The position numbers and the translations under genes were made by a program. From NCBI GenBank assembly GCA_914767715.1, contig OU612069.1, positions 27,153,387 to 27,217,386 on the forward strand: a stretch of DNA of 64,000 nt. Reading direction: 5' to 3'. The stretch comes from Membranipora membranacea. Lineage: Eukaryota; Bryozoa; Gymnolaemata; Cheilostomatida; Membraniporidae. Positions 37,313 to 61,029 of this stretch are shown piece by piece. Each line of letters begins with the position of its first letter. Within the stretch, counting starts at the first letter, position 1. The notes below the pieces were generated by a model that made no database searches, was not told the origin of the DNA, and saw only the letters and a program-made list of their open reading frames with translations.

Positions 37313-37781
37313 GGTAATACACCTGTAATTGGGTGAAGGTCAACTTGTTGCACCCATCCTCCAAAATAAAATGATTAGTATGCTGATGACAAATGAGGGT
37401 GTAGCCAATTCAAAAGCACTTCTATCAGTGATATTGAACCCTGTTAATATTTTCAGGTGTATTTGCAATGGAAATTTATTGAATTAAATTTTGAAAAGTC
37501 TTTTTGCAAAATCATTTTAGGAAGATCAATGCATACGGTTTGGCTAATGAAAATAAGACCGGAAATTTGTGAAAAATGCAATGGTCTTACATATGGGGCC
37601 ACTGAAAAAGTCTGACAACGAATTTTCAACCCATAGTCACCAATATAGAAGAGAAGAAGCATACCATCATTTTGAGTGGTCTGATTAAAGAATTGAAAGA
37701 ACCTGAAGCAGGCCTATTGAGGTGACAAGTCAACATAGTTTGCATGTAAAGCAATGGGGAAATAAATAGAGGTGTTGGACC
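37313..37781. repeat. 469-bp direct repeat, left copy
   Basis: Begins GGTAATACACCTGTAATTGG and ends GAGGTGTTGGACC. It matches 39130-39598 almost base for base; I found only two differences (TTTGC versus TTTTC, AAAATAAG versus AAAATTAG) and equal length. The pair is placed like terminal repeats of a 2.29-kb element. No open frame of note. Confidence 0.93.
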
Positions 37782-38049
37782 TAATAGTAGCACTAGGAGA
37801 CTAATTTCACAATCAGCTGATTGCAGTAAATATAGCAACTTCAAAGGAAAAACTTTATTCAGTGACCTGGCTGGGTAGGTTATGGAACATTTAAGCGTTG
37901 GTGACATTGGTGGGCACCGGTAGGGTTGGGCAGGGGGGGGGGGGGTTGGCCGGTGGCTTGTCCTGTATGAACTAGGTTAACATGATCATATTGGTACTAA
38001 GAAGATATGTGTTGGAAAAGAGTGCTGGGTTAGTTGAGCAACATGTCGT

Positions 38050-38510
38050 CGTGTTGAACCCCGACTGTTGACCCCTGAATCCGCTTTTGACCCCAAAAAC
38101 CCAACACTGCCAGCTGTTAAGCCAAAACTTCAAGCTACAAACCCCAAAATGCGAGCTGCAAACCCCAAACTTCATTCATGGTGCAAACCCCAAACTGTGA
38201 GCTGCAAACCCCAAAGTGCGAATTGCAAACCCCAAATATTGACCCTCAAACCCCAAAAAATGACCCCCGAACCCCAAAAAACTGACCCCCAAACCCCAAA
38301 AACTGACCCCTAAACCCCAAACCCTCGTTTATGACCCCCAAACCCCAGAAAGTAGGCCGTGAACCCCAAAGTGTAGGCTGCAAACCCCAAACTGCGAACT
38401 GCAATCCCCAAATGTTGACCCAGAACCTGACCCCTAAACCCCAAAAGCTGACCCCAAAACCCCAAATTTGGCTCACATACCTCAGGCTGCCAACCCCAAA
38501 CCACAACATT
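38050..38510. repeat. CCCCAAA-rich degenerate minisatellite
   Basis: About two dozen ACCCCAAA units spaced roughly 14-25 bases apart, with two sub-motifs: GCTGCAAACCCCAAA (left and middle) and TGACCCCCAAACCCCAAAA (middle and right). The minus strand has many G4 runs in reach of each other and could form G-quadruplexes. Lack of stops on both strands follows from the repeat (K-P-Q-rich one way, Gly/Leu/Trp-rich the other), not from coding. It lies between the two 469-bp repeats. Confidence 0.9.
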
Positions 38511-39129
38511 ACACCCCAATCCTCAATCAATAGGACTATAATATCTCTTAACCTCATAAAACACTTCGTCTGGTGCTTACAGCACATGAATTTGTACCTG
38601 TCGGGCAAGTCCGGACTTGTTCTCTCTTCTTCTTTATAAGACTTTAACTAGATTTAAGCGTGTTGAATTAATGAGTGTCTCCTTGAATGCATTTTTGCAG
38701 GTCAAAACCCCACCCCATTACTCAATAAACACCTATATCTTCAGTCAATGGGTCATTATTTGAAGTTATCTCCCCGCTTGACAAGGAAAAGTTACTTCCA
38801 AATGACATGTATACGTCACACTTTAGCTTAACATCTCTTCTGTCTTATGTCTGTAGACAACCTGAGCCGTCGCTGCAGACTTTGCCGATGATGGTCATTA
38901 ACATTGTATATCTGTAAGCTGCAACCTAAGCAAGATACCATTTTAGAGACCAATAAGGGAGCAAAGCCTGACAAGGTGAGTTTTGAGGGCAACAGTCTTA
39001 TGGTCAAATGGCCGTGGCCAGTCACGCTATGGATGGATCGCCTCCGAACTTCGCGCCATGCTAGCGTACCAACAGAGGTCTTATATGACCAACTTTGGAG
39101 ACCCGTTACCGTCAGTCCGGTCACTATTA

Positions 39130-39598
39130 GGTAATACACCTGTAATTGGGTGAAGGTCAACTTGTTGCACCCATCCTCCAAAATAAAATGATTAGTATGC
39201 TGATGACAAATGAGGGTGTAGCCAATTCAAAAGCACTTCTATCAGTGATATTGAACCCTGTTAATATTTTCAGGTGTATTTTCAATGGAAATTTATTGAA
39301 TTAAATTTTGAAAAGTCTTTTTGCAAAATCATTTTAGGAAGATCAATGCATACGGTTTGGCTAATGAAAATTAGACCGGAAATTTGTGAAAAATGCAATG
39401 GTCTTACATATGGGGCCACTGAAAAAGTCTGACAACGAATTTTCAACCCATAGTCACCAATATAGAAGAGAAGAAGCATACCATCATTTTGAGTGGTCTG
39501 ATTAAAGAATTGAAAGAACCTGAAGCAGGCCTATTGAGGTGACAAGTCAACATAGTTTGCATGTAAAGCAATGGGGAAATAAATAGAGGTGTTGGACC
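39130..39598. repeat. 469-bp direct repeat, right copy
   Basis: Right partner of 37313-37781, same orientation. Outside the pair the sequences diverge at once. CATGG precedes the left copy (37308-37312) and follows the right copy (39598-39602, sharing one base with its end), a possible 5-bp target duplication. Confidence 0.93.
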
Positions 39599-40412
39599 AT
39601 GGCTGGCCCCAGCAGCATGAAGCCACCCATGTGTGTTGTCTTAATGTGAAGTTGTGATAAAAGGTGATGAATGCAAAATACACGTTTAACTTCTGTTTGC
39701 TTTGCTTCAATTGAAAGTAAGACGACGTAACCAGATATGAGCCTACATCAAATAGCATATAACCACATTTATAAAAGCCTAACGGGCAATCTGATTAGCT
39801 CCATTTGAAATCACAGCAATCTTTGAAGAGATCTCTTCAATAATAAAACGAAGACAACTCCATTTTGTTATTGGTTTTTTTGTTTTGACTCCCACCCTCC
39901 CTGCTTTTCAATCGTAAAAAAAATTTAAAAGTTGAAAATGAATTGAAGTGAATGATGATACGATATGATCAGATACATAGTATAGAAGGGAAGCTGCCTA
40001 TTACACTTAGGCACTAATATTTGGAGAATAAAAATAAGCATAAATTACATTTCCACATGCCTTTTATTAATATTATTACTGCACATTTTTATTGAAATAA
40101 TAGGCTATGCTCTGTTGCCTGTACTAGCAAACAATATACTTACTAAGAGGAGACAAATACGATTTTTAGGTCTCATCCAACTTGTTATCGGTTCATATTC
40201 CAAAAATTTGAAGAGTTCTTGGCACAATAAGGCAATGATGGCCTTGAATTTTCGGCTCGACTCCGGGGATTTAAAAAGGTTTGGCAAAATTTTCACCTTA
40301 CATATAAGGATAAAAAAGGTGAGGAATAACACCCAGCTTCACATCAATTTAATCTAGGCCACACTTCCAAGGGTTTTGTAGAGATAAAATTCGGGTTAAT
40401 CAGTAAACAGGC

Positions 40413-42186
40413 TGAGATTATTTCCGACTACATCAGCTTCACTTACAATGACTGTGTCCCCGTGACAGAGAAGGTAGTTCAAATCATGGATGAATGGTAA
40501 AATCGGCAAACTGCTAGCAGACAGGCACTTTGCTCTATCCCAGCATCAACCAAACAAGCTTAAATCAATCAAAGCTGAACTCCAACGCGAGATAAGACGT
40601 GCTAAACGAAGGTATGCAAGTAAAGTTGAACAATCATTAAAATCTGATAACTCTCGGCAATCATGGGATCAGATCAAGTCAATGCTTCAACTGAAAAAAC
40701 CCAACTCTCAATGTCATCTACCACCCGAGATATTGAATAAACATTACACCAGGTTTGAGAAAGTTATACCTCCACCCAACCTCCCTCAAACTACACCGGA
40801 CACTCCATCAGTCTCCGGTGACAAAGTGCTGAAAAGCTTGAGATCGGTCAATATACGTAAAAGTACTGGACCTGACAACATCCCGAATAAACTGTTGAAA
40901 ACTGCAGCGTACAGCCTCTCAGAGCCTCTATGCGATCTGTTTAACAACTGCATTTCTCAGGGAGTCTTCCCTAATGTATGGAAGTTGTCTACCATCATCC
41001 CTATTCCGAAGAATGCAGGTGCGAGCGAGCCAAAAGAGTTCCGTCCGGTCGCACTCACCCCTACAATATCTAAGGTATTTGAAAAGCTTCTGCTACAGTT
41101 TCTCAAACCATGTCTCACCGATAATACTCAGTTTGCATATCAGCAGCACCGCTCCACTGAAGATGCACTAGCATCCCTACTAGACATAGTCACAGAACAT
41201 CTTGACAATAATGCTAAGAATCATGCGAGATGTCTATTTATAGACTTCTCAAGTGCATTCAATACTATCAGCCCTACCACACTCTGCAACCAGCTGCAAG
41301 AAACCAGTCTGAATCCCGCAATACTCAACCTTGTATATGACTTTATGACAAACCGCTCTCAGAAGGTTCTCACTGAACAGGGCCTCTCATCTGCACTAGC
41401 TACCTCGGAACTCCACAAGGTTGTGTTATCAGTCCCCTTCGTTTTTCAATATATGTACAGCATATGCCTAAGCCTAGCTCTGGTAACTTTCATCTGATTA
41501 AATATGCTGACGACACAGTATTGATTGAGCTTTTGTCGATTAGTGATGTTTCTTGTATGGGTAATGCTGCCCAAGATTTGGCTGGTTGGTGTCATGATAA
41601 TGATCTATTTTTGAATGTGTCAAAGACAAAGGAGCTTGTATTGTGCAATCTTAGAGACAATCCTGTACATGATAGCTTAGTTATCAATGGTAATAATGTA
41701 GAGCAAGTTGACAGTTTTAAATACTTAGGCACTATTATTGACAAAAAGCTTAAGTTCCAAGAATATTCCATCGAAGTCATCAAGAAAGCCCGCAAGAGAC
41801 TTTACATCATGAAGAAGCTGTATTCAATGCATTTAGCTGTGCCTCTTAGAATGCAATGCTATACTACTTTTATTGAATGTATATTTTTGTACCACCTTAG
41901 CACTCTATATGGCCACTTATCCTCGTCATCTAGGAAATCGCTCAATAAAGTTATAAGCCTCGCAGGCTATCTAGGTAGCTGCAAGTTTGACACCATTGAG
42001 GCAATATACGAAAGAGTGATGAGAACAAGATGCCTCAGACTCGTAGCTACTGACCACGCTGACCCAGTATTTACATTCGATAAACTTCCGTCTGGTCGAT
42101 ACAGAGCAATCAAAACGAGGGTAAACATACGAACTGACTGTTTCCGATCCCTCTGTGTGCGGAAGTTAAATAGTATACTTTTTTAG
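40413..42186 (+). pseudogene. 5'-truncated LINE, reverse transcriptase in two frames
   Basis: Frame 1 (40490-41497) has the pre-RT linker (ELQREIRRAKRRYASKVEQS, SWDQIKSM) and RT blocks RKSTGPDNIPNKLLKTA, EFRPVALTPTISKVFEKLL, RSTEDALASLL and LFIDFSSAFNTISP (first catalytic Asp). It shifts near 41430, just before the 'PQG' block. Frame 2 (41464-42186) has HLIKYADDTVLIEL (catalytic DD) and the thumb-side VDSFKYLGTIIDKKLKF. A short upstream piece (DYISFTYNDCVPVTEKV, about 40423-40480) is in yet another frame and matches the usual end of the endonuclease-RT linker. The endonuclease itself is gone, as expected for incomplete reverse transcription. I place it in the Jockey/CR1-like group by motif style only. 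Confidence 0.85.
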
Positions 42187-42400
42187 CCAACTAGTGATAA
42201 TTCTTACTGTTTATTTTTTTTTTTCAATTTTTACAACCAACCAGACCAAAACTTTTTAATGTTTACACCATAACTTTTATTGCTCAGCGAAAACAAAATA
42301 TTTCTCAAACATGAGACTGTAATAAACGATGAATGAAAAAATGTCACCAAAGGAGTGAAAATATTTATTGAACTCCCTTTCTCCGACCTTACTTTACATG

Positions 42401-43280
42401 TTACGCGCTTATGTATGTATTGTACGCCTGAGACTTCCACCTGCCATGAGCTTTGATCCGCACTACAGACCAGCCTCTACTGCTTGCCCAAAGTTGCTTC
42501 ACCATGACGAAAACAATGGGGAGTAATCTTCACCTTCACGCCAGCAGCACAGCACACTTTCTGTAACATGCTATGGAACGATGCCGCAGTGATGTTGAAC
42601 AGCGGTTCATCTTCTAGTCTGCACTCTTGCTTCTCCGAGTAACCCTTAAATAACTCCACAATACCAATACACTTGGACCCGGAGTCTGAGATCATGATGA
42701 TAGCAGGCTTGTCAGGGTGCTTGAAAGACCTCAGTCTTAAAAACAGAGCCTTCCTAGATTTTGAGATCTTGACATCATCACATCGTAGATAGTGTTCCTC
42801 ACTAGACACACAAAATTCGGACGGCCAAAGGAATCCAAAGAAAGCCAAGGATACCATCACTTTTGACATCTGACATCAATAAACTGGCAGAATAACCTCA
42901 GCCCCCGATACAGAGACTTGATCTGCTGCAAAGAGACTGGGTGCTTCTTCAGAGTCTGTTGCCTTCTCTTCTTCAATCCCTTCAAAGATATTCCTAGCTC
43001 CTCAGATTCCCAGGCGATCTCAACATGTGACGGAGTGCTGACAAGTGGGATTGCACTGTCCCATATCCTAGACCTTTCTTGACCAGTTGCGCTACCCATA
43101 GCTCAGCTGAGACTTTCGATTGTCCACCGGCAATAGGCATTGACATCTCCTCACAAAACGTCGAGTAATCATCAAAACACTTCTCATAAATAGCTGTAGA
43201 TTTTGTAGACAGAGAATCTGAGATCAGTGACTCAAACTCTCCCTCTAAACCTGTAACAGAAAAAAACAAAACTCTCATTA
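42401..43280 (-). pseudogene. Tyrosine recombinase of a DIRS-type retroelement, decayed
   Basis: Reading on the minus strand, the N-terminal part (43278-42994) has ESLISDSLSTKSTAIYEKCF and LWVAQLVKKGLGYGTVQSHL, the SAM-like core-binding domain. The next frame (43099-42857) has GLKKRRQQTLKKHPVSLQQI. The catalytic part (42869-42477) has FFGFLWPSEFC, where the family's catalytic Arg ('fLRpsE') is Trp, and later HCFRHGEATLG (His-x-x-Arg). After one more frame change AHGRWKSQAYNTYISA follows, with the His/Trp and the nucleophile Tyr, ending at TAA 42403-42401. At least three frame breaks and the lost Arg make it inactive. Confidence 0.85.
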
Positions 43281-43365
43281 GCCAATCAAAGTTTCAACAC
43301 AAATTGACCGACAAATCACTATCCCCCTCCCCCCAGCCGAGCTCTACGGCCGACTAACACGGAAT

Positions 43366-43916
43366 TCACTTCCAACTTATCACACTACTGTTGTGAGGCT
43401 GGAGATATTGAGGAATCTCCACAGGAACCCTGTTCATGGTTGGGTAAGTTTGAAAGAATTTCTCAATCAAACCCTGTGATAGTAGATCCGCTCCAACATT
43501 CAACTCCCCGCCGATGTGCCTAGCGACAACGCAAATATTACGGCAGATTTCGGAAGTTTTCCTCATCATATTCCACATAGATTATCCCTGCAGCACAACT
43601 TGTTCAGATTATTAGTCACAGCCATGTTGTCAGTAAAAACGTTGATGGCCATCTCAGAGATCTCCAAACTGAGCAACGTAAGTACAACATAGATGGAATT
43701 CAGTTCCAATACTGCAATGTTGCACTTCTTGCCATAAGGCCAAGACCCTGAAAACCAAGATGACCCCCACATACAACTGAAACCTACATAGGTTGACTCA
43801 TCCCTGTACGCATCAGGGCAGCAAGATGTTGAGGAATCTAGCATCCTGAATGGCCTTTCTGGTTGGGTAGGAAGTAGGCTAAACCACACACGCAAATCAT
43901 CAGCTAATTCCTCCAA
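43366..43916 (-). pseudogene. RNase H domain of the DIRS-type element
   Basis: On the minus strand 43916-43566 reads DLRVWFSLLP, then DSSTSCCPDAYRDESTYVGF, VLELNSIYVVLTLLSLEISE and VFTDNMAVTNNLNKL. This is the DIRS RNase H order (an Asp-containing strand, EL..i, then tDN.a). The second frame, 43578-43366, continues ICVVARHIGGELNVGADLLS, the usual 'a.HipG..N..AD.LSR' ending. One frameshift separates them near 43570. It directly precedes the recombinase, as in DIRS elements. Confidence 0.8.
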
Positions 43917-44021
43917 GACTTTCCTCCTCTTATCTTGCTGTTGGGAAAGAATTCCCAGACAGACTCTTGTATACGCTGCTTAGATAAATCCTTGCACTAG
44001 CTATAACCTGAGATTTATGGT

Positions 44022-44237
44022 TTAATGAACCAGCAAGTGACTGCCATTCCTTAACACGGACAGGAATTGATGGAGTTTACAGATCATTTTGTCTCTCTTT
44101 TCTGATGGGATATCCATAGCCATTCTCTCAGCACCAATACCATTCCCCAAAAGCACCAAGCTGTTCACTGGGCTGACGGTTTTATGCGGTGCAATAGGCA
44201 CTCTGGTCGCCTCACACAATTTCTCAAATACACTCAA
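44022..44237 (-). pseudogene. C-terminal reverse transcriptase fragment of the DIRS-type element
   Basis: The minus-strand frame reads CEATRVPIAPHKTVSPVNSL and VLLGNGIGAERMAMDIPSEK, the region just after the catalytic Asp pair in DIRS/gypsy-like RTs ('g.piA..Kt..P...l.FLG..id...m'). The remainder of the RT and any GAG should lie at higher coordinates but are absent, so the element is 5'-truncated near 44240. No split direct repeats or inverted termini were found. Confidence 0.75.
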
Positions 44238-45206
44238 ATCCCCCTCACAATTTTCTCCGGGGAGGGGGACAACTTATACGTTATTTGACCTCAAAAAGAA
44301 AGTCAAAATCAATTTACACAAGTAGCTCGATTGAATTCAAGACTGAAAAAGCCTTCACTCAAAAGAACCCGGCTGAATGACGTAATTACCTATCAATCAT
44401 TAGGATGATTGGTCAGGGAGGTATTTTCCCAAGGGTTTCAAGGGTGAGCTGTATAGTGAAAGGGATTCTAGCCTAATGGTAATTTATAACTCCTAACTAT
44501 AAGTAGCTGATAATTCTAACTAACTATCAGAGCCAACACAAAATACAAGGATAGAGATTTCAGATATTTGCAATATTTGTTATTGCAATATTTTCATGCA
44601 GATGCAATTAAGGAGGAGATACCCTGAAGGTATAAAAACAAGTTTTCATAGGCATGAAAAACTTTATATTTTTTTCTATCAAACCATTTCTCTTTCACAG
44701 GAGACATACAATACATCTGCGGAAGACTGAAACTATCCAAAAATACTTTATCTCGGAGTAATGGTGAAAAATTAAGTTTAGAGTGTCATTACATAAATCA
44801 CAAATGAACAAGAAGTTGAGTATAGCAGGTAAAAAAATTGCCCTACTTTTCTAATGTGCGAGTAGTTTGCGCAGTGTGTCTCATATGTTTGCATAACAAT
44901 ATGATATAAACATGTGATTGAAACTAATTAAACAAATCTTGCACCACCTGAAACCTTCAGTTATTGATGCATTTAATCATCACCTAAAGAATCTTGGATT
45001 ACTGATTGGTCATTGCTATCACTTGCATCAACTTTATCACTGTCAAGTGCACAAGTTTCATTTCTCAAAAAGAAGGTTGCCTATGGGAGTACGTGTACCC
45101 CAGGCTTTATAGTACTACTTTTCTGCGGTATCTCCTGGTGGTTATATTATCAAATTATTCTATGCTGTTTCTTGTTACAAGTGCTGTAAAACCTGCAGTA
45201 GGAGAT

Positions 45207-57272
<12,066 letters not shown>

Positions 57273-58235
57273 TATACAAAAAAACATCATAATTTTAGTT
57301 GTTGATTTATGGCATTAGGCCTATTTAAAATATTTGTCCACACAACAAATTGGCAGATCAATTAATTTAATGAAAAACAAAGTAAATTATTATGTTAACA
57401 ATTCACATTTTAGTTATAAGTTATATACTTTAACTTTTAGCAGCTTTGGGAAACAGTCATTTAAACAGAAAGTCTAGGTTATAGTAGTGTCCTCAATTTA
57501 AAAATACCTCAAATTTTAGTAAAACAATCGATCAGTTTATTACCTACCTTTATCTGTAAACACGTTCTTTTCTTCTGTTTTGCAATCTTCAAAATAATTT
57601 TCTGTTATTTAAACAATATAAACAATATAAACAATGTTATTAAATCATGGAAGCTTACTTAAAATAATATATAAGAGCATTGTTTCGACAGGCCATAATG
57701 TACTTGCCTACTTTCTTTTTTTTAAATACCAAAATTCTGAAAGTATGGCTTCATCATGAAAAAGCAGTTGCACTGTTGATTTATTCGTGCTCAGTGGCAA
57801 GTTTCCTGTATTCATTAGATCCTGCTTCATTGTACTTCAAAACATAATTAATAATGTCTATGAAAATGTCAGCATGTACATAAGTTCAGGTACAGCAGCT
57901 GAGATACGGGATGGATTCTGTATAAGTAAGGAATTCATAATTGCTATTAGTTGAATTCCCTGATGGGGAGAAAAATACTCTTCTTGGCACTGTATTCAGT
58001 CCGTGACAAAGAGTCTTCATTAGCTTAATATTGGCTTTGATATTTTTTTGTTGTTGGATGGAAAAATAGAGCCACGGCAAGACCACCGAGAACCTGACTA
58101 ATTATCACACACCGAATATATCATGTATTGTTATACATGACGTGGCGACAAGCTGGAATTTTGAGCTTCTCGTGGAAAAAAACTCTCTAAAAAATTATCT
58201 AAAAAAACTATCAAATATAGAAAATAGAACAATAC

Positions 58236-60270
58236 ATGAAGGAAACATCCAAGATAAAACTGCAAAACAGATTCTCGCCCTTTACAACAGGGAGAGAATC
58301 GAGATCTCAGAATGTAGAAATGTCGGATAATTTACTACCTTATGCTATGGATCGTGCAAAGGCACTCAACCAAAAGATAAAGAATGCAAACAGCAGACTG
58401 AATTACCAAGGTGAGCTAACCATCAAAGGGAATGCCCGTGATCCTCAAATATTAGGTCACTACAGCTCTGCAACCTACGAATATATGCGATCATCTTTCC
58501 TGTCATACATTGAACATTGTGGATATGAGGCTGATATTCGCGACAACAAGGACAAATCTGGTCTAGTGGTACATACCAAAATAACAATATATAATGACAA
58601 AAACAGTGAAGAAGTCTACTTCACAATTAACTTCTATCATAAGACCAATACCATATTAGTTAAGCACACGAGTGCCTTAAAACATAACATTGATTTGTTC
58701 ATGCATGTCTATCAAGATATCATGTCTGACATCCCCGTGCAGAAGTCAAATGAGTTAAAGTCAGCCTACCAGGATGCCCTTCAAGAACTCAGAGGAGAAT
58801 CTGTGAAGGTAGATCACTGCAGGTCACGTTGCTCTTCTCTGAATCTGTCATCTAATAGTACACAAAGCACATCTGCAATTCATCAGGATGCCATCACCTT
58901 TAGCCATACATCACCCAGGTAAACAAAAAATGGTGATGTTGATCACTGTGAGAACAGAGACCAACCTCAAGACATCGACGTTATAGTGAAAGCTGTCTGC
59001 AAAGACACACTTATGGAAATAGATAGACAATCTTCCTTGAAGCGTAATCAAAGGTCAGCTATGGCCGATTGTACTGAAAATGATGCTTGTACTGAAAATA
59101 TGCAGGCCAAGAAATATTGTCATGATATGCCAGGTTGTTCATATTGGGCGGCGGAGGGTGATAGTATGCCACGATCATCCATTCATCACTCGGCTAGTAG
59201 TCTACTAGCCAACACAGCTCATTGTGATACAACTAACCAGCACTCACCGACAAAAATGCCCACAATTGAAGCCATTCAATTTCAACTGTTGTCTGCCCTT
59301 AAAAGAATTAATAACTTGGAACGAAAAGTTAGTATATAATTACTAACGAGCACTCCAGCTTGAAGAAAGAGGTAGAACAATTCAAAACACAGCAATCTAA
59401 TACTCCCAAGGTCTCTCAATCAGTAACTGCTAACAAGGTGACATTTGCTCAGTTAGCACAATCAATGAAAAACCAAAACTCTGATAAACCGATGCCAAAG
59501 CATGAGAGACATAAGGGTACCATCACATTCAAACCACAAAAGAATATCGTAGTAGCTGTTGAAAGAGAGGGTGATATCGTCAAGAATGATGACGACATCA
59601 GAAAAGCACTAGACGGACTCGACAGCGACATTATTATTGAGAGAATTAGTAGAAGCAGTAATAACTGCTTCAAAAAGTTCTGTGCGCAATTCAGCGAAGA
59701 AAGAATGGTAGATACTGCTATCACAAAATGGTCACCAAACATTTTTGGACAATCTTCAGTTAGAAAACCTATCTGACAGTCCCAGGCCATATCGGTCGGA
59801 GTTATGAAAGGTGTTCCTTTTTCGTTGATGAGGCTGACATTGTGAGGGACCTTGAACAGGAAGGATTTGGTGAAACAACAGTTTCTAGAATAACTAAGTT
59901 TAAAAATCCTACAAGATCTGTCAGGGTATACTTTAAATCTCCCGAACTTCTACAAAAAGCCATGAAAGATAGAGTGCGCACTAATAACCTTACTTTCGTG
60001 GTCAAAGAGCACAACTTGCCATCTGTCATTAGATGCTACAACTGCCATGGATACAAGCACAAAGCATCCTCTTGCCCCAACCAAAAAGCCTGTTTTAACT
60101 GTGGTGGTGCGTACCATGGCGATCAATGTTCGGAGGTCCCTAATTGTATCAACTGTAAGGGAGATCATCGAGCGTCATCAATAACTTGCCCAGTATATCT
60201 GAAATTATCTCACACAATGCTCTCTAGATCTGTTCATGCAACTGAGTCTTCACCCTCAAGTTCCGATTGA
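58236..60270 (+). pseudogene. LINE ORF1 (CCHC gag-like), broken into several frames
   Basis: The first segment (58236-58922) reads LTIKGNARDPQILGHYSSAT and VYFTINFYHKTNTILVKHTS, the N-terminal domain found in ORF1/gag proteins of many invertebrate LINEs. The middle segments (58986-59339, 59360-59776) are Ser/Lys-rich with a helical INNLERKVS stretch and VTFAQLAQSM. The last (59842-60270) holds an RRM-like fold (TRSVRVYFKSPELLQKAM) and three CCHC-type knuckles: CYNCHGYKHKASSC, CFNCGGAYHGDQC and CINCKGDHRASSITC. The role is RNA binding and RNP formation. Stops at 58922, 59339 and 59776 split the frame. Confidence 0.8.
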
Positions 60271-60297
60271 CTAGAGAATTTCAACACAAACAACAAT

Positions 60298-60828
60298 GTG
60301 TCCGAAAACTGCGTTCTTCCTTCAATATACCTCCATAATATCAGATCACTAAATCTAGAGAAGTATAATGAGCTAAAAGTTCTGGCGAAGCACTATGATC
60401 TTATATTTCTGACTGAATCTTGGCTTACTTCAGATAAGGAGCATCTTTATAATATTGATGGATTCAAATTACATACATGCCATCGAGCCAACAAACGCAC
60501 AGGTGGCGGTGTAGCTGTTTATGCCAGGGATACACTTTCAGTGCAGAAGCTGTGTACATATTCTGAACGATCTGTATCTGCCTACTGGTTTATGATTCAC
60601 CAAGCAAACATGCCATTAGTTATATTTGCTGTAATTTACCACCCCCTATGTTTGCCGAAATTGTCAAAGGATGGGACAGCGGACCACATTATATCCACTG
60701 TTTCCAAATTACTGCATAAGCACTCATCAGCCAAATTGTTCATCTGTGGAGATTTTAACGACCTGGATACTGAGTCAATAACAAACATTATCCCAGTTCA
60801 ACAGATAGTGATATTCCCTACTCGATGA
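60298..60828 (+). pseudogene. LINE ORF2, APE-type endonuclease domain
   Basis: Starts YLHNIRSLNLEKYNELKVLA, then DLIFLTESWLT (the catalytic Glu in 'TESW'), ANKRTGGGVAVYARDTLSV and LFICGDFNDLD (the GDFN block). These are the ordered motifs of apurinic-type endonucleases that nick the target for LINE insertion. The frame ends at 60828, before the final SDH block; the next frame (60836 on) continues with LAHDHCAISV-like sequence (near 60903-60935), the remnant of that block. Confidence 0.8.
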
Positions 60829-61029
60829 CAGTTGTTTAGATCTCATATTCACAGATATTGCTGACTATGTTAAATCGGGTTGTGTGTCTTTGCCACCAAT
60901 TTTGGCTCATGATCATTGTGCCATTTCTGTGCCTTCGGTTAAGAGTAAGAGAGCTCCGAATTAAAATGCAACATAACTCCTGCCTCAAAAGTAGCTGTAA
61001 CAAGAGAGTTTTCCTCCCTCTCATGGTCA

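Noticed and set aside
37441-37662. Small minus-strand frame repeated at 39282-39479
   Set aside because: It is repeated only because it lies in the 469-bp direct repeat; no domain or start support.
38068-38608. KPQ-rich protein on + or Gly/Leu/Trp-rich protein on -
   Set aside because: Both strands stay open because the CCCCAAA repeat has no stop codons in several frames; there is no start context, splice support or domain.
44918-45112. Coding exon upstream of the FReD start
   Set aside because: Histidine/leucine-rich chance frame; the ATG at 45207 with its tail and membrane helix is the better start.
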